Below, piece by piece: positions 44,692 through 57,771 of a stretch of 64,000 bases of DNA; within the stretch, counting starts at the first letter, position 1, and the number at the start of each line of letters is the position of its first letter. Source of the DNA: Trochalopteron elliotii. Lineage: Eukaryota; Chordata; Aves; Passeriformes; Leiothrichidae. Under the pieces are notes generated by a model that saw only the letters and a list, made by a program, of their open reading frames with translations, made no database searches and was not told the origin of the DNA. A program made the position numbers and the translations under genes. The stretch spans positions 562,668 through 626,667 of the forward strand of contig JANPWX010000038.1 in assembly GCA_024734555.1 (NCBI GenBank), read 5' to 3'.

Positions 44692-44845
44692 TTGGGGCTG
44701 TGGAAGGGGGCGGGGTGTAATAGTGGTAGTTAATTATCTTGCTCTAGGTTAAATTACCTTGGTTGTGTGTTCCACTTCTGTTCCCAGCATTAGAGCCCTG
44801 ATAGGCACACACAGCTGAATTCTGCTGTGCCTGAAGCCTGCAGCC

Positions 44846-44998
44846 ATGGAGCAGCCGATGGAGTCAAGGGTGGCCCCGCTCCTGCCGGTGTGGTTGCAGG
44901 AAGATGAGATTAAACCCATAACCTACGTGGAGCCTGAGGGGCAGTTGTGGTTGCTAGACCAAAAACCATTTTTATCTAAGATCCCCAAGAGATTTTGA
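44846..44998 (+). other. 50-codon ORF with a good Kozak context inside the VWC2 intron (unrecognised)
   Basis: ATG at 44846 stands in gcagccATGg, with the favourable G at +4 and a C-rich lead-in. The frame reads MEQPMESRVAPLLPVWLQED and ends at TGA 44996-44998. The surrounding 150 bases are GC-richer than the intron around them, suggesting inserted sequence such as a retrocopy or repeat fragment. I do not recognise the peptide. No introns, poly(A) tail or domain support a gene. Confidence 0.25.
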
Positions 44999-47392
44999 TT
45001 TCATTATATGGCTGAAAGATTGCCCCAGATAAAATGAAGAGGATCCTGTTGCCTTCCTAGCGTTCATCTATCTGTGTGTCAGTGTTGTTTCTCTGTCTAC
45101 AGCAGGAAGAGCTGAGGTTCTCCTTTCAGCAAAGGTTCATAGCTGTACAGTCAAAAATAAAAACACTGGTGCCTGGAGGATCAAGTGTGTTCTCAGGGCT
45201 GTAACACTTGCAGGAGATGTCTATTCTTACTGGCTGTGCAATAGGGAGGCTTTACTGATTGCAATCATTTCAGGTGCCTTAGGTGGAATGAGTCAGGACC
45301 TTATTCGATATTTGTGTTCATAGTTATGGTTGAAATACATGCATCATTTGGTTGAAATGATTGCTGCTAATGAGGTGCAGGTGTAATGTGCTGTGGCCAG
45401 GGAAGGCATGTGATGATGGTTTTGTATCCCTGTCCTGTGAGGTTGACTCACTAAAACTTGCTTTAGTACCTTTCCATGTATGTACAGTGTTCAGGCCCAT
45501 GGTGACTTGAAGGTGCTTCTGAATGGCAAGTGGGTCCCTCCATCTGAGAGAAGGAGCTCTCCAGGGAGCAAAACCCTGGTAATGGCTGGCAGAACTGCTG
45601 TCTCCTTTTGCCACTGTTTGTAAAACAGGACTTTGTCTCACCTCAGGACTCAAATCCGTTAAACAATGGTGCCGGTTGATGCAGTGCTGTTGTCCCTGTC
45701 ATCCCTCTAAGATCCAGGTGGAGAGAGGCTACTCTGGGCTGAGAGACCTGTCTGGCCGTAAGAAAGATGAGGATGTTAATTCTGGGCTCAATGAAGAGCA
45801 CATTGGCAGCTCTCATGTGAGCTGGCTGTTCGCTCTGCCCTGCAGCCCCAGCCTTGCTCAAGTACCATGGTGAATCTGACCTGTAAAATTTAATGCCCTT
45901 TTGCAGTGTGTTTAAATAAAATATGATAGGACCTTGACCAGAAATGCCTTAATCTCAGCAATGAAGAAAGCATCATCATGCTGGTGTCCAAGTACAGGTT
46001 AAGGCAGGACTATTGCAAACATCAGGAATATAACTGCTGTAAAATTTAAGTGATTGGTGCCTTTGATTGTCCTCTCTTCCTCTTTCTATTGTCACTTTAA
46101 ATACCTTTTTCAGTCATGCTTTGGCAGCTAATTTATATATAGCAAATGAAATCCAGAAATTTTAAAGCCTGAGGTGATTTCTTCAGTGTTCATTATAAGG
46201 AGGGGATCAAATCAGGTGGTCATGGTGGCCTCTTCTAGATGTGAAATATAGGTACCATAAAATGATTGTAAATTCTAGTTGATAAGATTGAAACAGTATT
46301 TCATTTATTTAAAAAAATGGAATGTACATTAAAAAGTAATAACCTAATGAACAAGAAATCATTTCAAACTAATCCCAGTTCCACCCACATGGTATGCACC
46401 AATGTGATTTGTTCCCTTCTAATGTGTTTACTTGAGACATTTGATTGCTTGTATATGTAGGGTAACATTTGCTCCATGTTTCTGTGTGCAGGAGTCGCTT
46501 AGCAAAAACTTCTGCATGGACTCTCCACTTTAATAGACTGCATTTCACAAAATGGTTTATAATATGGGACTCAAACCAAGAAGTATTAATATTCTAGGGG
46601 GAATAAATATTTCATGGAGAAAAGCATTTAAGTTGCACAAACAGCTGTATCTGGTTAAAATGGCCTAGAGATTATGCAGATAGGTTGAAAAACTGTGGCA
46701 GGTATTTTGGCAGATGTATCGAAAACAGTCTTGCTTCTTTTAGTCTGCATTGGATGTTTAAAGTGGCTTCCAAATCTGGTAGGTGAAGTTGGTAAGCTAT
46801 TTGCGGTAGTTTTTATTCTTGGTTTCTGCTGTTGATAAAGTTGAGAGGAAGTTTGGTCTGTATTTTCTTAGTTCCAGGAATTCGTTTAAACTTACTTCAT
46901 ATCTCTGCTCACTTTCTCTCTCTACTGTGGGAAAGTTGGTGGCTGCATAGGCAACATGTGCTTTCTGTGCAGAAATCACAGAATTTTATTCTTGTGCCAT
47001 TTTTCAGATCCAAAGCTGTTTAAGTGCACATGGATCAGTACTGCAAAGTGGGCTGAGCAAAACCTTATGCCAAAACCACATAGGCCTTGTTGTTTCCAGC
47101 TCTCATCCATGATATGCATACGTGCATGTGGATATACGATCAACTGTTGGCATTGCTCCTGTTGAGCTGGCTAAGTAGTGGTGGATGCTGTTACTTCCTG
47201 CAAGGGTGTTTATTTAGCATACAAGTTATGTTGACTTCCAGGGTTTATATATTTTCCTAAGTATAGAAACTCATCAGAGCACGAAAAGGATCTGTCTGAA
47301 AATATGGCAAAAGTATCCAATATACTGAGCCTAGATCAGTAATAAATCAGTTTATATAGTGTGTATGTATTTATTGCAAATAAATATTGTGT

Positions 47393-47498
47393 GCATTTTT
47401 TTTCCCTTCCAGGGGCCAAAATGGTCTCATTTGGGCAAGAGGCAGCTGTAACTGCCCCTGAGTATATAATGTCCCATCATTTTGCTCAGAACCCATGA
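47393..47498 (+). other. Strong splice acceptor with short in-frame ORF (possible alternative terminal exon)
   Basis: A 16-base pyrimidine-rich tract and AG at 47411-47412 form one of the best acceptor matches in this intron. Spliced to the phase-1 end of the second VWC2 coding exon, the frame would read G-AKMVSFGQEAAVTAP... for about 28 more residues and stop at TGA 47496-47498. It lacks the cysteines of the conserved C-terminal exon, and no clear AATAAA follows closely, so this may be a chance acceptor. Confidence 0.2.
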
Positions 47499-49992
47499 GG
47501 ACAATTAGAAGTTATACTGACCTTGGTATTTAATGTGGTACTTTATACTTAAGTGGAAGGATGTAGAAGAGCCTACTAAACTATAAAAGCAGTGTATCCT
47601 ATAAAGTTTTCAGAACTCACTTTGCAATAATTTTTCATTACAGGCTGTTACAGTTAGCCTGAAGAGCATTCCGTTTTTTGCCTCTTACTTGATACTGGAG
47701 GCCTAAGTCATATATCAAAGCTAAATTCTGCTGTATCAGTCCACTTTCCTGGCAGGTGCTTACAGGGATTATCATTTTACTGTAAGTTGAAGCAAAAGCC
47801 AATGACGATGTGCCCCAAACTGTTGTTTAGTGGTGATGGTCCCAGGTGAATGTGGCAAACAAACTGCCAGTTCCTCATGGTGTTCAGAACTTCCATGTGT
47901 CACAGCTACCTGGCTTCTTAAAGTGTGTTTTGTGTCAGCCTTAGGAGCAGAAAAATGAACATGCTTACATGTGCTGATAGGAAAAGAATAGGCACTGAAT
48001 TCCTGGGATGGGAGGAGAAAACTGTCTAGCAACTTTCGTGTGTCTGATGTACCTTGCAGGGCTTGTCACAGCAGTTTCATGTATCTGCCATCCCGTGTAG
48101 TGCTGGATGCTGGTTAGGGTTCAGACAGGAAAGTGCCTTCGTGCCAATACCCATCAGAGTATTGGGGTAAACAGTGTGCTATTGTTTGATTTGTCTTTCC
48201 TGACACTTTCTTTGTTACACAGAGCTGGATTTGGGGAGCTAGCCCATTCTCCCCAAAATGGAGTTGTCAATTGCTTTGGGGTTTTGTTTGCTTGTTGGTT
48301 TTGTATTTTTAAGTTCTTCATGAAAGAATTTTCTGAGTTAATATTGCAGTTTTGTTTCAATACACATGGAGATAGGTAAGATGTAAAAAGAGAAAAATAG
48401 ATCCCAGATGTCGTATTGTGGGCTCCCCCTGCTCCATACACCGCCCCCAGCATTAGTTCTTTGCTGTTCAAAGGAAACAAACATTAAGGGAGTTTCCTTG
48501 TCTCCTACATCCTGTATTTCTTTATATGCTTTTCATTAGAGAAAATATTCCCAGTACTTATTTTGCTCTCCCATTCTGCTATTGGACGTCTATTTTAATT
48601 TTGTATATGTCACCAGCTGAAATTGTGGCAAACATTTGGGGGGCATGTAGGCTTCCAAGGTCTGAAACACTCATGTGCATCTTGCTGTATGCTACATCCT
48701 TGGCGTAATATTCCCTGTGAATAGAACACTTTACTATTTGATTAAATTCTGAGCTTATAGATTCTGAAACCCTGTGCTGGTCCAGATTGAGTCACCATAG
48801 GTTAATTCATTATCCAGTGTCAGCTGAGCTACTGTACTGTCCATATGAGCTCTTAGTTGTGTTCTTTGCAGATAATCCTGCTTGTAAATAGAAGCTGTTT
48901 ACTAGCTAGGTGTGACAGCAATAGGTCTACATGGCTGATTAGTATTTTGTGGTGTGATCAAAAGGAGCAATGAAGAAAGATACACACCTTGTGCATTTTG
49001 CTTTATGTTCTTTTGCATTTTTTCATTGCCATTTCATTATGTTCAATGAGGCATCCAAGAGTTTGCCTGGCTTTGAGGGAAAATGGAGGCTTATCTTACA
49101 GTGCTGTGGTATGTTGGTATATCTCTTTCATATAAGAGTACTTTCCCTCTGATGATTAATGATATAATCAAAATCTCATATAGTTCTAAGTGCAGTGTAA
49201 TTTTCTCTGGTTTTTTTATAGGAACTTGAGATTTAGGCATTAAGGAAGATGTGAATTGATCCAAGTGACTTACTGGTTGATGGAAACAGAGAATTAGCTG
49301 ATTTCATTAGATTTCATTTCCTTACCACTTTGCTTTTCTGTGGTTGAGCTTTGCAATCGCGACGGCCTTTCCATGCAGTGCAGGATTGCTAATGCCAGGT
49401 TTGTCTTAACTCAACATAACTCCTCTTTCTTTTGAGTTTGTTGAAAATCTTACCATGAGCATGGCAACAGTCTCAGAAGTTTCCTTCTAGTTCTGCTGGA
49501 ACTGTATTGGTAAATGAAGTCAAAATCTGATCAACAGCAGGAAAACCTGTTTTCTTTCCTGACATGAGCTTGACCAGGGGCTGACTGGGACACCTCTGCC
49601 AGTGTTTGGAAAAGGGTTCTGAAGGAAAAGGGATGATGAGTTCTTAGGGAAAAGGCTAAAAGCTTCTCTTATTTTTTATTAATATTTGTAAAATTACAGT
49701 GCTTGTTTTTCTTGTTGCTCTAAGTAGCATCTTACTGTTTCAAACCACTGCACTGGGGATCCCCCGTGTTGTGTGCTGTGAGAGTCCTGAATTAAGTCCC
49801 TGGCGATTACCTTTGCCCAGCAGGTCAAACATCTTTATCAGCTGGAGACTTAAGTACTTTCCTAATTTAAAACCTTGATCTTTAAGGTGGAAGGAGTTTT
49901 CGCTTTGTGAACCTTTGGATTGCTTCCATAGGGGTAATTATCCATACAGTTTTGTTTCCTTGAGCATGTGCAGCTGTAGAGCAGCAGTGATT

Positions 49993-50166
49993 AAAAAAAA
50001 AAAAAAAAAAAAACCTAAAAAAAGAAAATAACACACTTCAAGTAATTCCTTACCTTCACCAACACCGTTGCCATAATGATTAGCATTTCAAAGCTGATAG
50101 GCAATCAAAAACTTTGATTGCTATTTTCATTTTGGGAAACTGTAATTTTTTTTTTTTTTTTTTTTT
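49993..50166. repeat. Poly-A run and poly-T run in inverted arrangement
   Basis: About 21 A residues (49993-50013) and about 21 T residues (50146-50166) are separated by 132 bases and could pair. Between them at 50101-50121 is a 9-base-arm perfect stem (gcaatcaaa / tttgattgc, 3-base loop), which also presents two opposed TTTGAT TCF/LEF-like cores. Confidence 0.85.
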
Positions 50167-53100
50167 GCTGCCTACACTAGTGCTTGTTAAATTTTCATTA
50201 GAGGAATGACTTCCTAGTGGTAAACATCACTTTCTTCTAAATGCCCTGTTCTTTTGCTGAGTCTTCAGCTCTGTTTGGTTATTTCTGTGCTGCTAGCCCT
50301 TGGATAGGGGCCCATTACAAAACCACATGCACAAATTCTACTTACCTTACAGTCTTGTAGATGATGAGTGCTTTTTTCTCCTGCATCATTTCTTCTTGCT
50401 ATTGCACACTGGTTACTGACCACTTTTGCCAGCAAGTCACACACTCTTTATTACCCATGGAAAACCTAACTATATCTTCACTGTGTGCTCACCCAACATG
50501 TTATTTAATTTTTTTTTTCTTTTCAAGTGGAATTGATCAGATGGAGCAGTAGCAAGAACAAAAGAACAAGCAATGCATTGTAACAGGATTCATAATACTA
50601 TTTGGTGAATAGCATTGAATAAAGAAGATCCATATCCAAACAATTGCTTTTGGGCTTCCTGTGTTTCAAACACTTGCAGTGTTATCTCCTTTCTCAGAGG
50701 TAGTTTTACTGAAGTGTGGTGTTAATTGCTTTTTCCAGAAAAAGTGACTTGTTATGCTCCAAAGTAGTTGGCATTCCTTCCTGCTAATATGATGTCAGGC
50801 CTTCTCAAACATTTTGAATTCAAAAGGGAAATCACTGGTTAAGCTGGACAGTGCAATATGCAAATAATGAGTCCTGTTAAAGACAGAAAAGGAAGGAGTA
50901 GTGGCCACTAATAATATCTCATGAAGCCAAACAACAAGGCATCACAATGAGAAATGAAATTCAGCGCAACCATGTGTTAAGTAGTGAAAGAAATTGCTTG
51001 GGTATTTTGATGATCTTTTGTTAAGATTTCTGCCAAGTGGTTTTATTTACATATCAGTGTGAAATATTGTTTTTAAACATCTGTCAGGCTTCATTAAGAA
51101 AGGCTTGCATTTATTAGAAGAATGTTATTATTTGAAGACTGGTTCCTCCCACCTGGTTTGTATAATTTTCCATGTTTGCTGAGCACTCAGCAAGAAGAGG
51201 TTGCAGAAGTACAGAGAAGAGTGGCAAGAAATTCCCCTGAATATTCCCCTGTGAGAACAGATGAGGCCTCTGGTAGTGATAGTGCATGAATTAAAAATCA
51301 TGTGATAAAGTGTGGTACCAGGGGAGAGGGATAGTACCGATAAAAATCTTCCCTGTGTTCATGAGTCAAGGGAGAAGCAAGAAAATCAAAAGACATCGTA
51401 CATGAAGTCTTTAAAGCACCACATAATTAACCCATGTACTCACTGCAGTTGATAGTGCTGATACGCAGCTTCCTAGGATTAGAGTAAAGATCATGTCCTT
51501 GATAGAGGAAATAAAATACCTTAACCTAGCTACCATAAAACTGGCTGGGGTGGCATGCTGTAGAGCCTCCCAGAAACCTGCTCATTTTCACGTGAAGAGA
51601 AATATAACATTGTTTTCCTACTGTCCACATCTTACAATTTCCTTTTTGAACTGCTTCTTTTTAATTCACTTTGCAGAAAAAGGATTGGGCTATCTTGACT
51701 TTAGCCCAGCCAAACCCAGGCAAGAAGACAGACCTAATGAAGATATGTTAAAACAGCAGCAGTCCTTTTCCTGCACAACCATTGCACAATCACTGTGTTG
51801 TCTGCTGGGCCACAATAGCACCTTACTCAGTACTTGTAGATGATGGAGATGAGACCTAATGAAGATGCCTTTTTCTCATGGTCTGCTCTCAGCTATTTTA
51901 TCAACTTTTCTTTAAATGACCTAAAGGCAAGTCTTTAGTGATGAGCTGCTTGTGTAATAGCTATCCATGCTGTCTAAGACTTCTGAGATCGGTCAAAGGA
52001 CTCTCTGTACTTATAGTTCATGCGTGTTTAATGCAATCTGCTGAAGAACTAATGGGAAAAAAAAAGGCTCAGAAGAAAATAAATTATAGCAGTTTATGGA
52101 GTTATTATGTCAATGTGATACAGGATGTGCCACCCCACAATGAAAACTAATTATCAGAAGGCCAGGGTAGCTTGCTAACCTGATACTTTATTAATGAATG
52201 GATTAGATGGAGCTTTCACAGCCACTAACATGAGCAAATGATTGTTTTTGAGACCACTTTATGCTGATGTCCAAGCTAGGCGATGATTATGACAACTTAG
52301 AGGCAATTCTGTATCCATTATTAAGCTTCTGCCCCTTCTTTCTCTCTCTCCTCCACTCTTCCCCACCAACTCTCTTAGATAATTAAGTCTAATTATATAT
52401 GTACATTTTTAAGCACTCCTACATGTGGCTGGCATATACAAGGAAGCTTCATTTACCTGGTTTGTAGCCTAGACATTAAATGTGCAAGTTGGGGTTTGAT
52501 TTCAGTGCGTTTAAATAAGGTATGCTTTCCCTCTCACATGACTGTTGTGTTTTGCTGCGATTAGATAAGCTGCTAAGACATTGGAAGAATCATCAAGTCC
52601 AAGTGTTGGGGGAAGGAAGATCCAGGTTTGCTGCCAAAGGCTGCCTGGCTTGCTGGCAAGCAGGTGTTTGTCAAGTGTACCATTTATGTGCCTGTGGTGC
52701 TGAAAAGTAAACACTTCCTTGGATTTTCTTGCCGGCAGTTTGTTCAGCAGAGATGTTTTAACCACTGTGCGGTCGTCGTTATGAGAAGGTGATTTATTTG
52801 TCAGTATGAGAGAACTTTTTAATTTCACATCAGCTGAGTGTTTAATCTTCAGTCTTCTGAAGTTAAGTCTGTTGTGACAGCTGATTCTTTCCAGTCAAAA
52901 TGACTGAAGAGTCAAGTCAATTATCTTGAAATATATGGGTTTCTGTTTGTGCCTAGGTATGACTGATTAGTTTTTGGCTCCACGTTCTGTTGTGGTGCAC
53001 ACTTCCTCAGGGCCCTGGGGCTCTCTCCCTGACTGTGCTGCTGTCTGTGCTGTCACCTGGTCATGGCTGTGCACCAGAAGATGCTTCCGTAAAAATCCCT

Positions 53101-53514
53101 GTGTTATCAGCTTAGTGGAGGAGCAGTCTGGAAACTTTTACAGTCCTTTAAGCAAGCTTTCAGGAGAGCAGAAGTTTTCTCAACTCTGGTTTTGAGGACT
53201 CAAAACCAGACAAATATTTGGGGTGGACAGTTGACAGAATGTGAAAATCCTCCCTGACGCCAGTCATGTCCATGTAAATCATATTACACGGGTTACAACA
53301 TCCAGACAGTGCAAAAGGGAACGTTACAGATTCAGGTAACACAAAACCCACTTATATTTACCCTCAGCTGGGATCAGCTCCAATGGGGGTTCTCACCCTC
53401 TGAGATCCAGCTGGCAGATTTCCAGATGAAAACATTTTTCCTTTGGAAACCCTCTCGAAACAGTTGCCTGTAGAGGTCCATGACCATCACCCTTTTACTT
53501 TGCCTCCCAGACAT

Positions 53515-53675
53515 AGGGACAGGCTTTTTAATTGGGGCTCTTGTGATAGGACAAGGGGTTTTAAACTAACAGAAGATAGATTTAGACGTGGTATAAGGAA
53601 GAAATATTTTGTGATGTGGATCTTGTTGATGCTCCCATCACTGAAAGTGTTCAAAGCTGCATTCTGGAGTGGCTG
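53515..53675 (+). mobile_element. CR1 LINE 3' fragment with internal deletion
   Basis: The segment includes cttgtgataggacaaggggt, then a stretch with ttaaactaaca and ataaggaagaaat, and later cccatcactgaaagtgttca, all standard CR1 3'-region blocks in the right order. The part between about 53612 and 53622 is shortened, and the terminal CR1 repeat is missing or too diverged to see. Inert fragment within the VWC2 intron. Confidence 0.8.
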
Positions 53676-56600
53676 CTGTCATTTCCTCCCTGCTCTCATG
53701 CGTGAGATGGTTGGTGATTTGCTGTGACCTGAGTATCCTTCCATCTGGACTATGTTGCAATGTGTGTGTGGGGAAAATGCCTGCCCCCAAGGGCCCATCA
53801 CACCCTTGTTTTGCAGAGGAAGCTGCAGGAGTATTGCTCAAGCTGCAGGGCTGCTTTTACTACAGAGCAGTAGAGGACAAGAGGTTGCCTTGCTATTAGG
53901 GATCCAGAGATGAACGATGGCGTTTTGGTTGTCTGCCTGAAGATGTGGGCAGTTGTCTGTCATTAGTTGTGTGTAGTTGACACTGTCATGCATTTGTTAC
54001 AGTTACAAGGTTCAAAAACTAGTGTTTGTATTTTGTTGCCTTTTCCTCTTTTTGATAAGTGAAAACAGAGGTTTGGATTTAATCATAACATTTCTACAGA
54101 CTGTGGTGAATCACCCTTAATTCACCTGCGACTGTAATAAATGGGAGCAAGGTCTCTCCTTGGCTGCACACTCCTTGCAGTGGGGGTAGCTTTGAATTGG
54201 AGCAAGCTCTGTAAAGCCCAAAGATGTATTCCCAAATGGGCAGGCCCGTAAAAAGGTAAATTCCCATCAGTTGTCACTAGAGGTCAGTATTAAAGTAATT
54301 TTAAGATCAAATCTCTTCTTACCATGGAGTGACCTGCTTGTAGATTTGAGCGGTGGGTGGTTGTGACACAGGTGGGACTTGTAGAAAATGAGTAAAATAT
54401 GGAGCTTAAATAGTTGGGTTGAGTCATTTCATACATTCTTGTTATCTCTTGTTTTGATGGAATGACTGCTGCTTTTGAGGTAACAAGATGATTTGACTTA
54501 CTCTTTTCTTTCCCCCTCCCTGCTTACTTGCCTACTTTATAATTAAAAATCTGTGTTTCTTTTCAAATTTGTGGGTTAGTTTTTTTAGCAGACTTGGAAT
54601 TGAATAGCTGTTAACATAATTTTCAGTCAGGAGTTGGGATCAGAAGTTAGATGTACAGATACAGTTACGATTCTGTTGTGAATCACTGTTTTTTGCAGGA
54701 CAGCTGCTGGATATATAGGAAGTGGTGTCCATGTGTATAAGTGCATCTGGTGTGATCTTGTGTGCATCTTGTGAATGAGAGACCTAAAACTTTCTCACCA
54801 AAGCACTGCCTCTAACTTTGGTGTAGGTTGCTTCAATCTCCTCTGACTACTCCAGCTAAAGAAGCACTATTTATAAAAGGTAGATATTGCTCTGAGTTGA
54901 ATTAGAGTATATAGTTAGTTTGATTTTTGGAATATATGTGTTTTAATAAAATGAGGACTAGCCCTTGATGCGTTGTTTTTCCTTGTGGAAACAAAATATA
55001 TAGATCTAAGTCTCAAGTAGCAAGATGAATCCATCTGTGCCAGGATGTCCAGTGCATGGCCAAGTGGAGCTGCCTGTCTGTGCTGGGGTATGCAACGTGT
55101 CTGTAGGCTGTGTTCATAGAAAGCTTCTGGCTACATTAAATATTTGGGTGCCTGAGGATGCCAGGCCATGGGTGTACAAGAAAAGATGCTGCCAGCTGCC
55201 ATGCTGCAGCTCACTGAGCCAGGTCTAATCTCCATGGGAGTGATGAGCCTCTTGAGGAACTGCAGTTATCTTCTGCCTGTGAACTTGCAAAATTGCTTGT
55301 CTTTGGGCTTGCAGTGTGTGCTTTGTTCGTAGCAGATTGTGCTTAGCAATAATTGGCACTGTGTTTAATCCTTTCTGGTTTAGGACATGGAAGAGAATTA
55401 TATGACATGACAATGCGTGGAAAATAACAGAGTAGCCTTGTGTGAATGTGGTTCTTCATCAATGTGGGTTTAAACATTGTGGTACACATCAAGGAAGGAA
55501 AAATAGAATTGATGGGGTAAGGATGGAAACCTCCCTGATTTCAGGGAGAGCATGGTGTCTCATATGGCCTTTGAAACTCTTAAATAATTAAGTTATTTTC
55601 AAGCATCAGATTATTTGATTATATTTGCGTTTTTAATTCCAGATAAAATGATGTTATTTAAATGGGTGCCAGCCTTCCATTTATGGAAGGTTAAATGGCA
55701 TTTGCATTTGGTGATGTTTGAAAGACTTGACTTCTCCAAAATTGTTTTAGTGTGAGAAGCCAGCCTCAGTGATAATTACAGAGAGAATAGCTTAGCATAA
55801 ATGCATATATATGTGCTTTCATCAGTTTCATAGAAAGACAGCTGAGTAGTTGGCAGCAGTGAAATCTCATTGCCTGTTTTCTGTAAAGAAAATTCAAGGA
55901 ATACTCAAGAATGCCCCAAACCCAGTGATTTGTGCCCTCACATGATACACCTGTAGAAGCACCAAGCTGCTGGGTGAGTCAGTGTAGATGGCTTTCCATG
56001 GACTGCTTAGGAGTTTGGTAGCATGACACAGATTTCTTCAGTCAACCTCTATTTCTGGGTTATTTTTATTAGGAAGGTCAGTGATCTGTCTGAGCCTAAT
56101 TATCCCATCTGGTGAGTACGCTTGAGGCACACAAGTTTCCTGCAGTTTGTGTGCACAAAGAAATTATGTAGTTACCATGTTATTTAGTCAGCTCTCATTC
56201 CTTGGCTGCATGGGAAGGTGTCTGCTGGCAGCTGCCTTGCCCGGGGTAGCCTTGCATGTGACTCTGGAAGAGAGTTTGCCTCTCCGGTTTTATGGGGAGA
56301 GCTTACTCTATTGCTCTGCTATTGGGATTCGCATTTTCATCCTATAATTTTTTTTTTAACACATTTTTTTGTTGGTCTCATTTAAAAGCTGTGTGTTGGT
56401 TCAGAACTTTCTAGTTTTTCAGAAGTTTCTTCCATTCTTCTTGCACCACTGAGCAATTAGTGGGCATTTCAGAAAGACCTCCAGGTCCACCAGCTGCATC
56501 ATCTTACAGCTAGCATTGTCTATTTTAAGTGTTTATACAGACCTCCACAAGCACAGCATGTAGTGAACCCAGCCATCTCCAGTGCAGTTCAGTCACTCAG

Positions 56601-57729
56601 TGCCTCTGTAACACACAGAACTAGTGTTGGAGAAGAATCTTGGTGGACCAAGTACCACATCATTGGTCATGTACATATGAGACACGGATGGAAAAAGAAA
56701 TTACACGTTTACTCCTCTTGGTTTATGTCTTAGCCTATGAGCTACTAAATCTGTCTCTTCTTTCCTAGGCCATCCATTCAAAATGCGAGCTGAATGGAAT
56801 ATAGATTACTCTCATGTACTGTCACTATATTTAAACCTTCACCAAGACTTTGCACATACCCCAAATCTTTAGAGACATCTTTATTAATGAAGCTTCTCAG
56901 TCATAGGCAATAACATAGATACATATTTTAAGACATTCAATTCCGTGCTTTGTAATCCTATTTCAGCTCTGAAAAGAATGTAATATAATTCTACTGGAAA
57001 ATGTTTTAGATAAGTCTATGAATTCAGTCAAAACTGTGTGTTTTTTATCTGCTGCTAATCTCTTCATTAGTGGCTCTTGACAAAACAGTGCCACCTAGAA
57101 GGTGGCGGTGAAACTGATAAAAATCCAATTTTCTTTGTTTAACCAGAAACAGGTGTGCAGTCTGTGTATTTTCTGTGTCAGCTTTGAGACTGCTGGTGGG
57201 ACTGAGATAGGTCTGTAGCTATGAGGTTTGCAGCTTCAGTTCTGTCAGTGCCTGTTTTCCCCCTGGTATGAGCTTATACCTATTTGCAGAGGCACAGAGC
57301 AAAGCTGTGCCAAACTGTGATAAAGATTATGTGCACAGGAATGATAAAAGGATACAAAATATTATTGTGTCCCAGAAACACCCTGATATGAGGAGGTTTG
57401 AAAATCTGTAATAAGGGAGGGAAAACTTGCTTTTTTTTTTTCCTTTTCCCCACCTCTGTCTTTAACAATTTCAAGCAAGAGTGTACTAGCCCTTGTTATG
57501 TCCTTGTACACATGCAGACTTGAGTAGAGAGTAAACTCCTCTCTTCTGGTGTTGCAGTGAAAATGTGGGCACTTATTCTGGTACCATCATTGAAATGTGA
57601 AATATTTAATCAAAAAATGTTTCTTTCATTTGGAATATAGCTCAGAAAAAGTCTGGGGTATGGAACAAAGTAGTATTTTTTCCTTTCCTAATAAATTTGT
57701 TCTGGTGCACCTGTCTGGTGTGGATATTT

Positions 57730-57771
57730 CTTGGTCATCTAAGCTGGTCTCTTGGTCATCTAAGCTGGTCT
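57730..57771. repeat. Exact tandem duplication, 21-bp unit x2
   Basis: Two identical copies of a 21-base unit (starting cttggtcatctaagctgg) lie head to tail. Exact identity suggests a recent slippage event and possible copy-number polymorphism. Confidence 0.95.

Noticed and set aside
47413..47498. Considered as the conserved last coding exon of VWC2
   Set aside because: The frame fits, but the peptide lacks the conserved cysteines and the PNCF start, so it is kept only as a speculative alternative exon.
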